Shown: positions 9,259 to 18,556 of the stretch, piece by piece
Layout of the letters: every line of letters starts with the position of its first letter
Numbering within the stretch: position 1 is the first letter of the stretch
Assembly: GCA_002377585.1 (NCBI GenBank)
Contig: DFQC01000031.1
Location: forward strand, 1 to 63,589
Source of the DNA: Anaerolineales bacterium UBA3499
GTDB lineage: Bacteria; Chloroflexota; Anaerolineae; Anaerolineales; UBA11657
Reading direction: 5' to 3'
Length of the DNA: 63,589 bases
The notes under the pieces: generated by a model
The model's input: the letters and a program-made list of their open reading frames with translations, nothing else
Database searches by the model: none
Told to the model about the DNA's origin: nothing
Made by a program: the position numbers and the translations under genes

Positions 9259-10391
9259 TGCGTATATTGGCCATACAAACGGCATTTTCTGTGACATCTG
9301 GAGGTGGTAAAGCAGATTATGAAATATTGTCCGAATTAGCATGTCGTGACAATATTGTTGAGATCGTTATGCCTAGAGCAAACAAAATTATTGCTACAGT
9401 CCCACCAGGGACGCAGGTACACTGGATATCAGCTCGTGGAATGAAGATTCCCCAATCATTAGGCATTACTGCTTTACCATCAGTTTTACGTGTAGCACTT
9501 AGGTTTCGTCCCCAGATTATTCGCGACCATAGTCCTTACTCATATGGTCTTATGAGTCTTTGGATCAGTAGGTTGCTGCGTGTTCCAATAGTTGGAATGA
9601 TCTATCATATTGATCACAGTATTAGGGGTGCTAGGTGGGTGGAAAAGAACCTATTGCCACGTTATGATCAAATACTAACCATTAGTTGTCATTCGATGTC
9701 CAATTTGAAGCAAAGCATCCCAGAAATGAGGGATAGAGTAGATTATATATACTGCGGGGTCAGAGCTAAGTCAGCAGTGTTAGATACTCAAGACAATAGC
9801 TGGCGCAACAAATTGGGGATATCAGATGATGTTCCAGTGTTTATTTCATCAGGTGTATTAGAGCCGCGCAAGAATTACAATTTCTTATTAGATATTATGG
9901 ATAAATGGTCCAAAATGGGTCGTGAAGGAGTACTTATTATTACTGGTGAAGGTGAATTGCGAAATGAGTTAGAGAGAAAAATTCATGAAATGGGTTTGGT
10001 TGAAAAGGTTCGCTTGGTAGGTTATCAGTCTGAAAAGGATTTGACGAGAATGTTTGCTAGTAGTATTGCTTTTTTATCTCCTTCAAAAATGGAGGGTTTT
10101 GGATTGGCAGTGGCTGAAGCTATGGCTTGCGGCACTCCGGCAATTGTATCTAATAGAGGTTCTCTGCCGGAAGTGGTGAGTCATCGCCAGACAGGTTTTG
10201 TGCTTCCAATTGATCAAGGTACTGAGCCTTGGATAAGTGCAATGGTTAACTTAAGTGACGATTCAGAGTTGTACAAGTCTTATAGTGAAGCTGCTGAGAT
10301 TCGCACAAGAGATATGTTCACATGGGAACGTGCTGGAGCGGAGACCGAAGCAGTCTATCGGCAAGTAGTGGATGAATATCATCACAGGTAA
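9258..10391 (+). CDS. GT4-family glycosyltransferase
   Basis: The 377-residue GT-B enzyme shows a complete signature set. The N-terminal loop reads SGGGKADYEIL. The donor domain opens at about residue 192 with VFISSGVLEPRKNYNFLL. IITGEGELRNELE precedes the canonical EX7E motif E-GFGLAVA-E, followed by AMACGTPAIVSNRGSLPE. No membrane segments are seen. It starts on ATG 9258, which overlaps the stop of the methyltransferase gene, so translation is probably coupled. Mannosyl- or glucosyl-type transfer is common for this family, but specificity cannot be read from sequence. Confidence 0.9.
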   Translation: MRILAIQTAFSVTSGGGKADYEILSELACRDNIVEIVMPRANKIIATVPPGTQVHWISARGMKIPQSLGITALPSVLRVALRFRPQIIRDHSPYSYGLMSLWISRLLRVPIVGMIYHIDHSIRGARWVEKNLLPRYDQILTISCHSMSNLKQSIPEMRDRVDYIYCGVRAKSAVLDTQDNSWRNKLGISDDVPVFISSGVLEPRKNYNFLLDIMDKWSKMGREGVLIITGEGELRNELERKIHEMGLVEKVRLVGYQSEKDLTRMFASSIAFLSPSKMEGFGLAVAEAMACGTPAIVSNRGSLPEVVSHRQTGFVLPIDQGTEPWISAMVNLSDDSELYKSYSEAAEIRTRDMFTWERAGAETEAVYRQVVDEYHHR

Positions 10392-10397
10392 GGATTA

Positions 10398-11447
10398 ATG
10401 CATGTATTGCTTGTAGGTGCGCAAGAGTATCCTATGTATGCTCCAGCGTGGGCTAGAGGATTAAGGGAATTGGGGATAAAAGTTACTGTGTTTGACTGGA
10501 CAGAATCATTGTCCAGAGGTGTTGTGGGTAGATTAGAAAGGCGTTTCCTGTTTGGTCCTGGAATTAATCGAGCTAAAAGAAAGTTGTTAGAAATTGCAGA
10601 TGATGTGCGAGCTGATGTTGTTTTGTTGTATGCTGTGCCAGTGCTAGATATTGCCACCATTAAGCACTTATCTAGCTGGGCTTGGGTAACAGGATACCAC
10701 AATGATGATCCATTTGGTCAACATAGATCAAATCCATCATTGAAAGCATGGAGAACATTGATACCATATTTCCAAAGTCACCATGTGTTTCGTAGTAAGA
10801 ATGTTGTTGACTATCATAAATGCGGAGTAGATTTAGTTAAGGAATTGCAGCATTTCTATTTGCCGTGGATACATAGGCCTGTAGTTCTCAAAGGTCCAGA
10901 AAAAGCTTGTTACGCTAATGATATTGTTTTTGTTGGACATGCGGAACTTGATTCTCGAATGAGTTATTTGGACGCATTGGTTAGTAACGGTCTCCAGGTA
11001 AAAGTGTATGGAGGTACTAAGTATTGGCAACGTTACTTACCATCAAAATTAAAGAATGTGTTTGGTAACATCGTGCCAGTATATGCAGATGAGTATACCA
11101 AGACAATTGCTGGATCGAAAATTAGCCTTGCTTTTTTCAGTCGAGCTAATCATGACGATTACACTACTCGCGTCTTTGAAATACCAGCAATTGGTGGTTT
11201 CTTGATGTGTGAACGCACTTCTGTAATGCAAGATCTTTACAAAGAAGATTCGGAAGTGGTTATGTTTTCCTCAAGAGAAGAACTGACAGAAAAATGTAGA
11301 TGGTACTTGAAGAATGATGATAAGCGAATAGAGATAGCTAATGCAGGCAGAGCGAGGTGTATTTCAAGCGGATATGATGTGGTCAGTCGTATGAAACAGT
11401 GGGTAAGTGATATAGAAGCTTGGTCACACAAAACATATGACGATTAA
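10398..11447 (+). CDS. CgeB-like GT-B glycosyltransferase
   Basis: The 349-residue protein lacks the usual GT4 EX7E loop. Its C-terminal half reads TTRVFEIPAIGGFLMCERT (about residues 255-273), then VMFSSREEL and a KNDDKRIEIANAGR helix. This is the arrangement of the CgeB/Glyco_trans_1_2 group. The N-terminus (VLLVGAQEYPMYAPAW) is a Rossmann strand and loop. It starts 6 bp after the preceding gene. The family transfers sugars to varied acceptors, including spore and cell-surface glycans. Substrate is unknown. Confidence 0.75.
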   Translation: MHVLLVGAQEYPMYAPAWARGLRELGIKVTVFDWTESLSRGVVGRLERRFLFGPGINRAKRKLLEIADDVRADVVLLYAVPVLDIATIKHLSSWAWVTGYHNDDPFGQHRSNPSLKAWRTLIPYFQSHHVFRSKNVVDYHKCGVDLVKELQHFYLPWIHRPVVLKGPEKACYANDIVFVGHAELDSRMSYLDALVSNGLQVKVYGGTKYWQRYLPSKLKNVFGNIVPVYADEYTKTIAGSKISLAFFSRANHDDYTTRVFEIPAIGGFLMCERTSVMQDLYKEDSEVVMFSSREELTEKCRWYLKNDDKRIEIANAGRARCISSGYDVVSRMKQWVSDIEAWSHKTYDD

Positions 11448-11464
11448 TAAGGTTATTTAGATAT

Positions 11465-12562
11465 ATGCATTCTCGGTTGTTGTGGATTTGTTCAACTTTG
11501 ACCCCATACAATAGTTTTTTGTTTCGGGCACTACACTCAGAATCTCAATTTGATCTCAATGTAGTCATCAGCAAAAAGTATGATCCTCGGCATCCTTGGG
11601 ATACTGATCTAGGGAGTGGTTTCATAGTTCGTTCGATGCGTAAATTTCTTTGGATAGATTGGAAATTGGTAGGTGAAGTGATCAAACGAAATACTGACAT
11701 GGTTGTGATTGCTGGTTGGAATACTCCTACTGTTATTCTTGTGAGCGGACTGTTAGCAATTCTAGGATTACCATTTGCTTTGTGGACTGATACTCCTGAT
11801 TTGAATGCTGATCGTAAGCTGTTTAAATCCATTCTACGTACGCGTTGGTTGTGGTGGATATTTCAGCATGCTAGGGTTGTTATGGGTACTGGTGACCCTG
11901 CCATTAAAGCATTACAAACTATGGGTTGTCCCACACATAAGATTGTGAAATTCCCTTTTTTTGTTGATTTGGGACACTATGATAAACAAAGTGGTTATAG
12001 AAACGATGTAAAAATCAAACGTTTTGTATCAGTTGGTAGGGTAGAAAATGCAGTGAAAGCACATGACATTGCAATACAGGCTTTTGCTCGTATGCAAAAT
12101 AATAACGACTTCATTGGTGAATGGGAATATATTGTGGTCGGCAGTGGTCCGGATGTTGACAATCTGCGGGAGCTTGTTACTGCATTGGGATTATCAGATC
12201 ATGTTATTGTTACGGGTTGGATGGAACCAAATGAAGTAAGGAAAATATTGGGTCAAGCCCATGTATTTGTGCATCCATCATTGCGTGACGCGTATCCAGC
12301 AGCTGTGCTAGAAGCAATGGCAGTTGGTTTGCCTGTGATAGGTTCAAATGCATCTGGATCGGTTATTGATAGGGTTATTCATCAAGAAAATGGAATGATA
12401 CATACAGCCGGTGATGTTTCAGAGCTGGCAGACCACCTTGAGTGGTCTATGATTAATTTTGAGAAAATAATTGATATGGGCAGGGCAGCACGTGTGACTG
12501 CAGAAACTTGGCCGGTGTCTAAAGCAATTGAGATAATTCATGGTGTGGTTAGCGGACAATAA
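11465..12562 (+). CDS. GT4-family glycosyltransferase
   Basis: The 365-residue GT-B enzyme has SVGRVENAVKAHDIAIQAF at about residue 189 opening the donor domain, VVGSGPDVDNLREL at about 224, and the donor motif D-AYPAAVL-E followed by AMAVGLPVIGSNASG. Asp stands in the first EX7E position. The N-terminal part (TLTPYNSFLFRAL) resembles GT4 enzymes that grip an acceptor with an extended loop. It is 17 bp downstream of the CgeB-like gene and 7 bp upstream of another GT4 gene. The sugar is unknown. Confidence 0.86.
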   Translation: MHSRLLWICSTLTPYNSFLFRALHSESQFDLNVVISKKYDPRHPWDTDLGSGFIVRSMRKFLWIDWKLVGEVIKRNTDMVVIAGWNTPTVILVSGLLAILGLPFALWTDTPDLNADRKLFKSILRTRWLWWIFQHARVVMGTGDPAIKALQTMGCPTHKIVKFPFFVDLGHYDKQSGYRNDVKIKRFVSVGRVENAVKAHDIAIQAFARMQNNNDFIGEWEYIVVGSGPDVDNLRELVTALGLSDHVIVTGWMEPNEVRKILGQAHVFVHPSLRDAYPAAVLEAMAVGLPVIGSNASGSVIDRVIHQENGMIHTAGDVSELADHLEWSMINFEKIIDMGRAARVTAETWPVSKAIEIIHGVVSGQ

Positions 12563-12569
12563 TATTTAG

Positions 12570-13703
12570 ATGCGTTACGGAATCGATGCTTCAAATTTGG
12601 TGTCTGGCGGAGGTACCAACCACTTAATCAATCTTCTTTCACACATGAATTGTGTAAGTGATAATACAAAGAACGTCACAGTTTGGGCTAGTGATAATTT
12701 GCGTCAAGAAATACCTAAAATTAAAGGCATAGAGGTGATCACTGTTCCAGATATAAATGGATCTTCTCTTAGAAGACTATTTTGGCAGATGCGTAAATTA
12801 CCATATCTAGCTCAGGATGTATGCGATTGTATTCTGGTGCCTGGTGGAATAGCGGGCAATCATTCGATTCCAATGATCTCGATGTCTAGGAATATGCTTC
12901 CTTATGAAATGGGTGAAGCTTTTCGATATGGTATCAGCTATATGTTGATTCGTTTATTTTATCTTCGGCTTCTGCAATCGCGCACGTTTCATAATTCATC
13001 AGGAGTTATATTTCTGAGTGATTACGCGCGTAATCGCATTATTAGTCAGATTGGTAAACTTCGAGGGAAGACAGCTCTTATTCCTCATGGGATAAATTCT
13101 AGATTTTTCTGTGAACCTAGGACACAGCGGAGACTTGAATCGTACTCAATGGAAGATCCTTTCCGTTTACTATATGTATCAGTGGTAGATGTTTATAAGC
13201 ATCAATGGAATGTAGTAGCGGCAGTATCGCAGTTGCGCAAGAAAGGCATTCCCATAGTGCTTGATATTGTAGGTCCAGCTTATGGACCTGCTCTCAGAAA
13301 GTTAACTCAAGCGTTGAATGTTTGGGACAAGGATAGTATTTTTGTTAGATGTCATGGCAATATAGCACATACTGAATTACATCATGTATTTCACAAATCA
13401 GATGGTTTTATTTTTGCCTCTACTTGCGAAAATTTTCCCAATATATTGCTTGAAGCTATGGCATCGGGATTGCCTATTGCGAGTTCAAATAGGAGACCCA
13501 TGACAGATATTCTAGGTGATAGTTGTGTCTTATTTGATCCTTTAAGTCCGCATTCAATTTCTGAGGCGATAAATACGATGTTTATTGACGCGAATTTACG
13601 AAATAGGATGTCTCAGAGTGTTTATGAAAAGGCATCTGATTACAGCTGGGAAAAGTGTTCAATGAGAACTTTTAATTTTATTGCTGAATGTGCAAATGCA
13701 TGA
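12570..13703 (+). CDS. GT4-family glycosyltransferase
   Basis: The 377-residue GT-B enzyme begins GIDASNLVSGGGTNHL, with the glycine loop at residues 12-16. It continues with ALIPHGINSRFF (about 170) and RLLYVSVVDVYKHQWNVV at the start of the donor domain. The EX7E motif is canonical: E-NFPNILL-E, followed by AMASGLPIASSNRRPMTDIL. That last variant is often seen in O-antigen mannosyl- or rhamnosyltransferases, but this is only suggestive. It lies 7 bp after the previous GT4 gene and 40 bp before a GT2 gene. Confidence 0.88.
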   Translation: MRYGIDASNLVSGGGTNHLINLLSHMNCVSDNTKNVTVWASDNLRQEIPKIKGIEVITVPDINGSSLRRLFWQMRKLPYLAQDVCDCILVPGGIAGNHSIPMISMSRNMLPYEMGEAFRYGISYMLIRLFYLRLLQSRTFHNSSGVIFLSDYARNRIISQIGKLRGKTALIPHGINSRFFCEPRTQRRLESYSMEDPFRLLYVSVVDVYKHQWNVVAAVSQLRKKGIPIVLDIVGPAYGPALRKLTQALNVWDKDSIFVRCHGNIAHTELHHVFHKSDGFIFASTCENFPNILLEAMASGLPIASSNRRPMTDILGDSCVLFDPLSPHSISEAINTMFIDANLRNRMSQSVYEKASDYSWEKCSMRTFNFIAECANA

Positions 13704-13743
13704 TCTTCCAATGAATAGTTAGCTTGTGTTTGGTAATGTATTG

Positions 13744-14481
13744 ATGACACATTGTATACGTATAGTACTGCTTGCTTATAATGAGGCTGATTCGATAGCC
13801 TCTGTTTTGATACGTCTGAATGAACATCTTACTAATGACCAAAGTAATTTCAGGCTGTACGTGGTAAACGATGGAAGCACAGATGATACACTTTCCATTG
13901 TTGAGAAACTTTCTGCCGAAATGCCTCTAACATTGCTGAATCACGTGACGAATATGGGAGTGGCACGTGCATTTGATACAGGTTTGCGTGAAGCTGCCAG
14001 AGATTCGGATAATAACGATGTCATAATTACAATGGAAGCGGATGGAACTAGCGTGCCTGAATTGGTGTCTGTCATGTCTGGAAAAATCAGTCGTGGTTTT
14101 GACATCGTATGTGCTTCACGTTATTGTCAGGGTGGAGGTTTACCTAATTTTCCATGGCGCCGACGTTTTTTGAGCGTGAATGCAAATCGTTTACTCAGAT
14201 TGCTTTTTCCTATAAAAGGGGTTAGTGATTACACGCTCTTTTTTAGGGCTTATAATGCAGCTTTATTGAAAGTGGCTTTTCAACATTACGGTAGTAATTT
14301 CATTACATCTACTGGTTTTGTAAGTAATGCAGAAATGCTCATTAAGCTAAGAACTTTTAGTCCTAAAGCGACAGAATGTCCAATGATATATGACTATTCA
14401 GTTAAGAAATCATCTAGCAAAATGCGGGTGTGGACTAACACTGCTGAGTACTTGCGAACAATATGGAAAATAATTTTTTAA
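13744..14481 (+). CDS. Glycosyltransferase family 2 (polyprenyl-phosphate-sugar-synthase-like)
   Basis: The frame is open from a GTG at 13726, but ATG 13744 (giving 245 residues) places the start five codons before the first conserved strand IVLLAYNE, so I prefer it. The core has VVNDGSTDDT, NMGVARAFDTGLREA, and EADGTSVPEL, in which the DXD motif is E-A-D. This is the dolichyl/polyprenyl-phosphate-mannose-synthase-like subgroup. Such enzymes make a lipid-phosphate sugar that GT-C enzymes use, and a GT-C gene follows 7 bp downstream. No C-terminal membrane helices are seen, so it would act peripherally. Confidence 0.82.
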   Translation: MTHCIRIVLLAYNEADSIASVLIRLNEHLTNDQSNFRLYVVNDGSTDDTLSIVEKLSAEMPLTLLNHVTNMGVARAFDTGLREAARDSDNNDVIITMEADGTSVPELVSVMSGKISRGFDIVCASRYCQGGGLPNFPWRRRFLSVNANRLLRLLFPIKGVSDYTLFFRAYNAALLKVAFQHYGSNFITSTGFVSNAEMLIKLRTFSPKATECPMIYDYSVKKSSSKMRVWTNTAEYLRTIWKIIF

Positions 14482-14488
14482 TCAACTT

Positions 14489-16081
14489 ATGTACTCAATA
14501 AATAAATATATTGGTTTCTTTCCTTTATTTTTGTTTGTGGCACTGCTTTGTTTTCATTCCCTTACTTTACTTGAGTATCCAGCACCGACTTGTGATGAGG
14601 CATTTTATGGCCGTACGGCAAGTAAGTATTATGATGCTGTAATGACTGGTACTACCTGGCCATCTTTAGAAGCTTACTTTTATTTGTTTCATGGTAGATG
14701 GTATTGGATGATTCTGGGTGTATCTTTTTCAATATTAGGTACTACTCTAATTGCAGCCAGGATAGTTTCATTTGTTAGTCTGGTGTTGCTAATAGTTGCT
14801 ACATTTCTCATAGGTAATTTGTATTCTAACAGAACAACAGGGTTATGGGCAGCGTTGTTAGTGGGCACCTCTTGGTTGACATTGTATTCGGGACATTTAG
14901 CTAGGCCCGACATTCTAGCTGTGGCAGTTGGGACTCTGTCAGTCGTATGGGTCAAATATACCTTGGATAATCCACACTGGTGGCGTTTTTTTTGTCTAGG
15001 AATGTTGCTTATAATGCAACTAGATATTCATGTAATTAATATTCACTTGATTTTGCCTATATTATTAATTGTTGTATATAAAACACGTAGCAATATTGCT
15101 CCAAACAATTGGCTAAAATACCTAGGCATCATCATCTTAGGTATGTCAGTGGCTGTAATAGTGGTGCTAATTGTGCGTTATGGCATTGATATGACTCTAT
15201 TACTAAGCAATATAAAGGCTAATGATACATTTCTGCTCTATTTTGTTCGAGGTGATAGATCAACAGATATAGCTGGCAATTGGTTCAATCTAGAATTAGT
15301 TGCAAATTTTGTACAATTTTGGTGGAGTAATTATGCATGGTTAGCTCCATATGTTGCCATACCACAGGCATTGCTTTTCTTATGGGGCTTAACAAGTGCA
15401 TATATAAGCGATAGCGTCGAATTAAAGAAACTAGCAGGTCTGATACTTGTTTCTAGCTTTACATTTATGATCCTTAATAGTGAGCATTCTTGGCTAGGAT
15501 ATTCTTTGATGTGGTTACCTTATTACTTGGTTTTAGGAGTGGCTGCAGTCAGAAAGATTCATATTAGAACTAATTGGAACATGGTTAACAAGTACTGTCA
15601 TACTGGCTTTTTTTCGCTTTATGCAATACTGAATTTTGCTGGAGGTATATATTTGGTTAGTGGAAAGAATGCTGGTGTAGGTGCTTCATATCAATTTGAA
15701 GCGCAACAGATATTGTCACAAATTCCTGCGGAATCGAGGGTTCTAACTAAGCAATATTGGTGGTATGCAATGCAGAACAAAATTGTTTACTTAGATGAAC
15801 ATCTGGTTGCTCCACAAGGCAGTCTTTCTTGGTGGGTTGGTGTACCAGATATATCATCTCTTAGTGGCTTGAAAGAATATGGCCAGTCTGAAGTGAAAAA
15901 GCGGTTTGAAGAGGAATTGCGGCCTGATTTTGTTGTTGTGGATGGAGTGTTAGGTTGTAGCGATGCTCCTGACACTTACTACAATGCTTTTATGACAGTT
16001 CTCAAATCGAATTGTAAGTTGCAGGACCAGATAGATTCCAAAATATACAAGCAGCAATCGTTGTATAAATGTACAAGTTGA
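14489..16081 (+). CDS. GT39-like membrane glycosyltransferase (GT-C)
   Basis: The 530-residue protein has about ten to eleven hydrophobic segments. The loop after the first helix contains PTCDEAFYGRTASKYYD (about residues 32-48), the acidic pair expected for GT-C sugar transfer from a polyprenyl-phosphate donor. The C-terminal 120 residues form a soluble extracytoplasmic part ending with two cysteines about 20 residues apart, in a DVVLGCSD-like stretch and SNCKL. It directly follows a GT2 gene of the lipid-phosphate-sugar-synthase type, and the two may work as donor maker and user. Acceptor is unknown. Confidence 0.78.
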   Translation: MYSINKYIGFFPLFLFVALLCFHSLTLLEYPAPTCDEAFYGRTASKYYDAVMTGTTWPSLEAYFYLFHGRWYWMILGVSFSILGTTLIAARIVSFVSLVLLIVATFLIGNLYSNRTTGLWAALLVGTSWLTLYSGHLARPDILAVAVGTLSVVWVKYTLDNPHWWRFFCLGMLLIMQLDIHVINIHLILPILLIVVYKTRSNIAPNNWLKYLGIIILGMSVAVIVVLIVRYGIDMTLLLSNIKANDTFLLYFVRGDRSTDIAGNWFNLELVANFVQFWWSNYAWLAPYVAIPQALLFLWGLTSAYISDSVELKKLAGLILVSSFTFMILNSEHSWLGYSLMWLPYYLVLGVAAVRKIHIRTNWNMVNKYCHTGFFSLYAILNFAGGIYLVSGKNAGVGASYQFEAQQILSQIPAESRVLTKQYWWYAMQNKIVYLDEHLVAPQGSLSWWVGVPDISSLSGLKEYGQSEVKKRFEEELRPDFVVVDGVLGCSDAPDTYYNAFMTVLKSNCKLQDQIDSKIYKQQSLYKCTS

Positions 16082-16099
16082 GAGATTGGTTGATTAGTC

Positions 16100-17245
16100 A
16101 TGCTACGTCATCCTAACATAGTTGTTTCTTCAGCTGGAGTTTTTCATGCGTATCATCTTGCTAGAGGCGTGCAAGCTGCGGGATATTTACAAAGATTCAT
16201 CACATCAGTGTTTAACAAATACGAATCTGGTATAGACAAAAGTAAAATTACGCAAATCCAACTTGCTTATGTTTGTGCCGCTCTGATACGGCTATTTCCT
16301 GGATCTACAGGTCGTTTGGCGTCCTATCTAATAGGCGATGATATATACGACAGAATAGCTGCGAATTATGTTAAAGAAGCAGACATTGTACATGTTTTTA
16401 ATAATCAAGGCTTACAGTGTCTCAAGGTTGCGAAAAATAATGGTGCTATTACTGTAGTGAGTCGATCGTCAGCTCATCCTAACGTGCAAGCCAAAATATT
16501 GTCTTTGGACGTGAAGGAAAATAATCTCGATCGGCAAATTAATAAGCTGTTGATAGAACGACATTTAGCAGAATATGAACTTGCAGACTATATTTTTGTG
16601 CCATCTCAATTTGTCTGGCGCACTATGATTCAAGAGGGTGTTCCAGAGCGCAAATTACGACGTGTTCATCTTGGTTTTGATCCTGATCGTTTTTATCCTG
16701 GAGAGAAGCAAGATGATGTTTTCCGAATAATGTATGCAGGTGGTTTGAGTAAGCAAAAGGGAATTTCATATCTTTTGGAGGCTTACAAGGGATTGGATTT
16801 GCCGAACAGTGAATTGGTGTTTGTTGGCGATGAGTATCCGGATGCAAAAGAAATCATATCTACAAATAAAGGTTTGTTCCGACACATTCGTTTTGTGCCG
16901 CAAGAAAAACTTACCCATTTTTATCAGCAGGCATCAGTTTTTGTGCTTCCATCATTGCAGGATGGATTTGGCATGGTGGTCTATGAAGCGGCTGGTTGTG
17001 GAATACCCCTGATAATTACTGAGAATGTTGGTGCTGATATTCGTGATGAAGAGGATGGATTTGTTGTTCCTATTCGCGACAGCAAATCTATTGCAGAAAA
17101 ACTTCTATACTTTTACCATAATCAGCACATTGCTAAGCAAATGGGGCTGGCTGCTCATGAATATGTTCGGCAGTTTACCTGGGGAAATTATCATAATGAG
17201 ATTAAGGGACACTATGACGAAATTTGGAATGAACAATTATTGTAA
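16100..17245 (+). CDS. GT4-family glycosyltransferase
   Basis: The 381-residue GT-B protein has an N-terminal SSAGVFHAYHLARGVQAAGYL. It carries RRVHLGFDPDRFYPG (about residues 189-203) linking the two domains and IMYAGGLSKQKGISYLLEAY opening the donor half. The donor motif is D-GFGMVVY-E, followed by AAGCGIPLIITENVG. The first EX7E residue is Asp. The N-terminal half is long and has an acceptor region rich in basic residues. It is followed by a 99-bp gap, the first sizeable break in this stretch, where I see no convincing promoter. Confidence 0.85.
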   Translation: MLRHPNIVVSSAGVFHAYHLARGVQAAGYLQRFITSVFNKYESGIDKSKITQIQLAYVCAALIRLFPGSTGRLASYLIGDDIYDRIAANYVKEADIVHVFNNQGLQCLKVAKNNGAITVVSRSSAHPNVQAKILSLDVKENNLDRQINKLLIERHLAEYELADYIFVPSQFVWRTMIQEGVPERKLRRVHLGFDPDRFYPGEKQDDVFRIMYAGGLSKQKGISYLLEAYKGLDLPNSELVFVGDEYPDAKEIISTNKGLFRHIRFVPQEKLTHFYQQASVFVLPSLQDGFGMVVYEAAGCGIPLIITENVGADIRDEEDGFVVPIRDSKSIAEKLLYFYHNQHIAKQMGLAAHEYVRQFTWGNYHNEIKGHYDEIWNEQLL

Positions 17246-17344
17246 ATTTCAGGAATTTGTAATTGCGATATGTTTGTGCTAACACCCTCAATCATAATAA
17301 ACCAAACTTTTGACAAAGGATTAGTTTAGCTAGAAAAACCTGCT

Positions 17345-18556
17345 ATGCCTAAAGTATGTATTCATACACTTGAGCCCTTGCAGCATGGTGGCGTTATGGC
17401 CAAAGTACGTGTAGTTGGAGAGATGCTACGTGACACAGGGCATCATCCGTATTTGATGTATACAGCTACTAGTCAAGTTCCAGCAGGAAACTGGATGGCA
17501 AAGGTCAAATATTTGTTGACACATGCAACACCTTCTGAAACCCAGTTTGAAGATTACCAAGGCATTGCATTTCCTTATTGGCCACTGCCAATCTGGGCTA
17601 CTTATTTTTGCCCCTGGCTGTGGATGAACGATTCACGCTATAAATTTCCAATACAGATAGTAGTGTCTGGAGCAGCACAATGTGGTCTACCGGTGGCCCT
17701 AACTGGACAAAGATACATTGTTTGGATTTCTACTCTGTATGAAGATGAACTTGATGGTCGTGCACTAGCAGGTGATGCATGGGCGGCAAAAACAGGCACT
17801 GGTCTTTCGGCTCGAATTTTACAGTATGAAGAGAAATTAGTAATAGAAAATGCTACTATGGTTATTGCTAACGGAGAATATATAGCCAATAAGATTGTTG
17901 ATAAATTTCCTGCTGTTACGGGAAAAGTTCGAACCATTGTATATCCCGTTGATACAGACTTGTTTCATCCAATACGTACTGATCAAGAGCAAAATAGTGA
18001 TAGTTATATACTGTTTACAGGTAGGATAAATGATCCGCGCAAAAATGTAGGTATGTTATTTAAGGCATTTGCGAGAGTGCTTACAGAGCTGTCGGATGTG
18101 AGACTAGTCCTCACTGGTGATGAACCTAATGATCACTTGCTCGAGTCTGCTTCTGAGGCTGGAGTATTATCGAAAGTTGATTTCGTAGGCCGTCAAACTG
18201 AGCAGCAACTTATATCCCTGTATCAAGGAGCTGAAGTTTTTGTGCTTGCCTCTAATCAAGAAGGTTTAGGCATTTCTGTTTTGGAAGCTATGGCATGTGG
18301 TGTTCCTGTTGTATCTACAAATTGTGGTGGTCCAGACAATATAGTTGTTGATGGTGAAACTGGATTCTTGGTTGATTTGAATGACGACTATCATATGGCC
18401 AGACATGTTACTAGATTACTTAAAGACCCTCACTTAAGGGAAAAGTTTAGCAATAATGCTATACGCTTAGTACACGAATCATTTAGTTGTAAAGTAACAA
18501 CTAAATCGCTTATTAGGGCTTTTCATGATGTCTATCCAGAATATTTCTCACTCTGA
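17345..18556 (+). CDS. GT4-family glycosyltransferase
   Basis: The 403-residue GT-B enzyme opens with CIHTLEPLQHGGVMAKVR. It has a QIVVSGAAQCGLPVAL stretch and a linker TIVYPVDTDLFHPI. The donor domain starts with YILFTGRINDPRKNVGMLF and the canonical motif E-GLGISVL-E, followed by AMACGVPVVSTNCGGPDNIV. The full signature set makes it a confident retaining GT4 enzyme. Its 3' end overlaps the following GT2 gene by 32 bp in another frame. Donor and acceptor cannot be assigned. Confidence 0.88.
   Translation: MPKVCIHTLEPLQHGGVMAKVRVVGEMLRDTGHHPYLMYTATSQVPAGNWMAKVKYLLTHATPSETQFEDYQGIAFPYWPLPIWATYFCPWLWMNDSRYKFPIQIVVSGAAQCGLPVALTGQRYIVWISTLYEDELDGRALAGDAWAAKTGTGLSARILQYEEKLVIENATMVIANGEYIANKIVDKFPAVTGKVRTIVYPVDTDLFHPIRTDQEQNSDSYILFTGRINDPRKNVGMLFKAFARVLTELSDVRLVLTGDEPNDHLLESASEAGVLSKVDFVGRQTEQQLISLYQGAEVFVLASNQEGLGISVLEAMACGVPVVSTNCGGPDNIVVDGETGFLVDLNDDYHMARHVTRLLKDPHLREKFSNNAIRLVHESFSCKVTTKSLIRAFHDVYPEYFSL

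Noticed and set aside
17313..17341. TTGACA in the gap before the GT4 gene at 17345
   Set aside because: The -35 is perfect, but at 16-18 bp downstream the sequence is GAAAAA-like, so no -10 fits.
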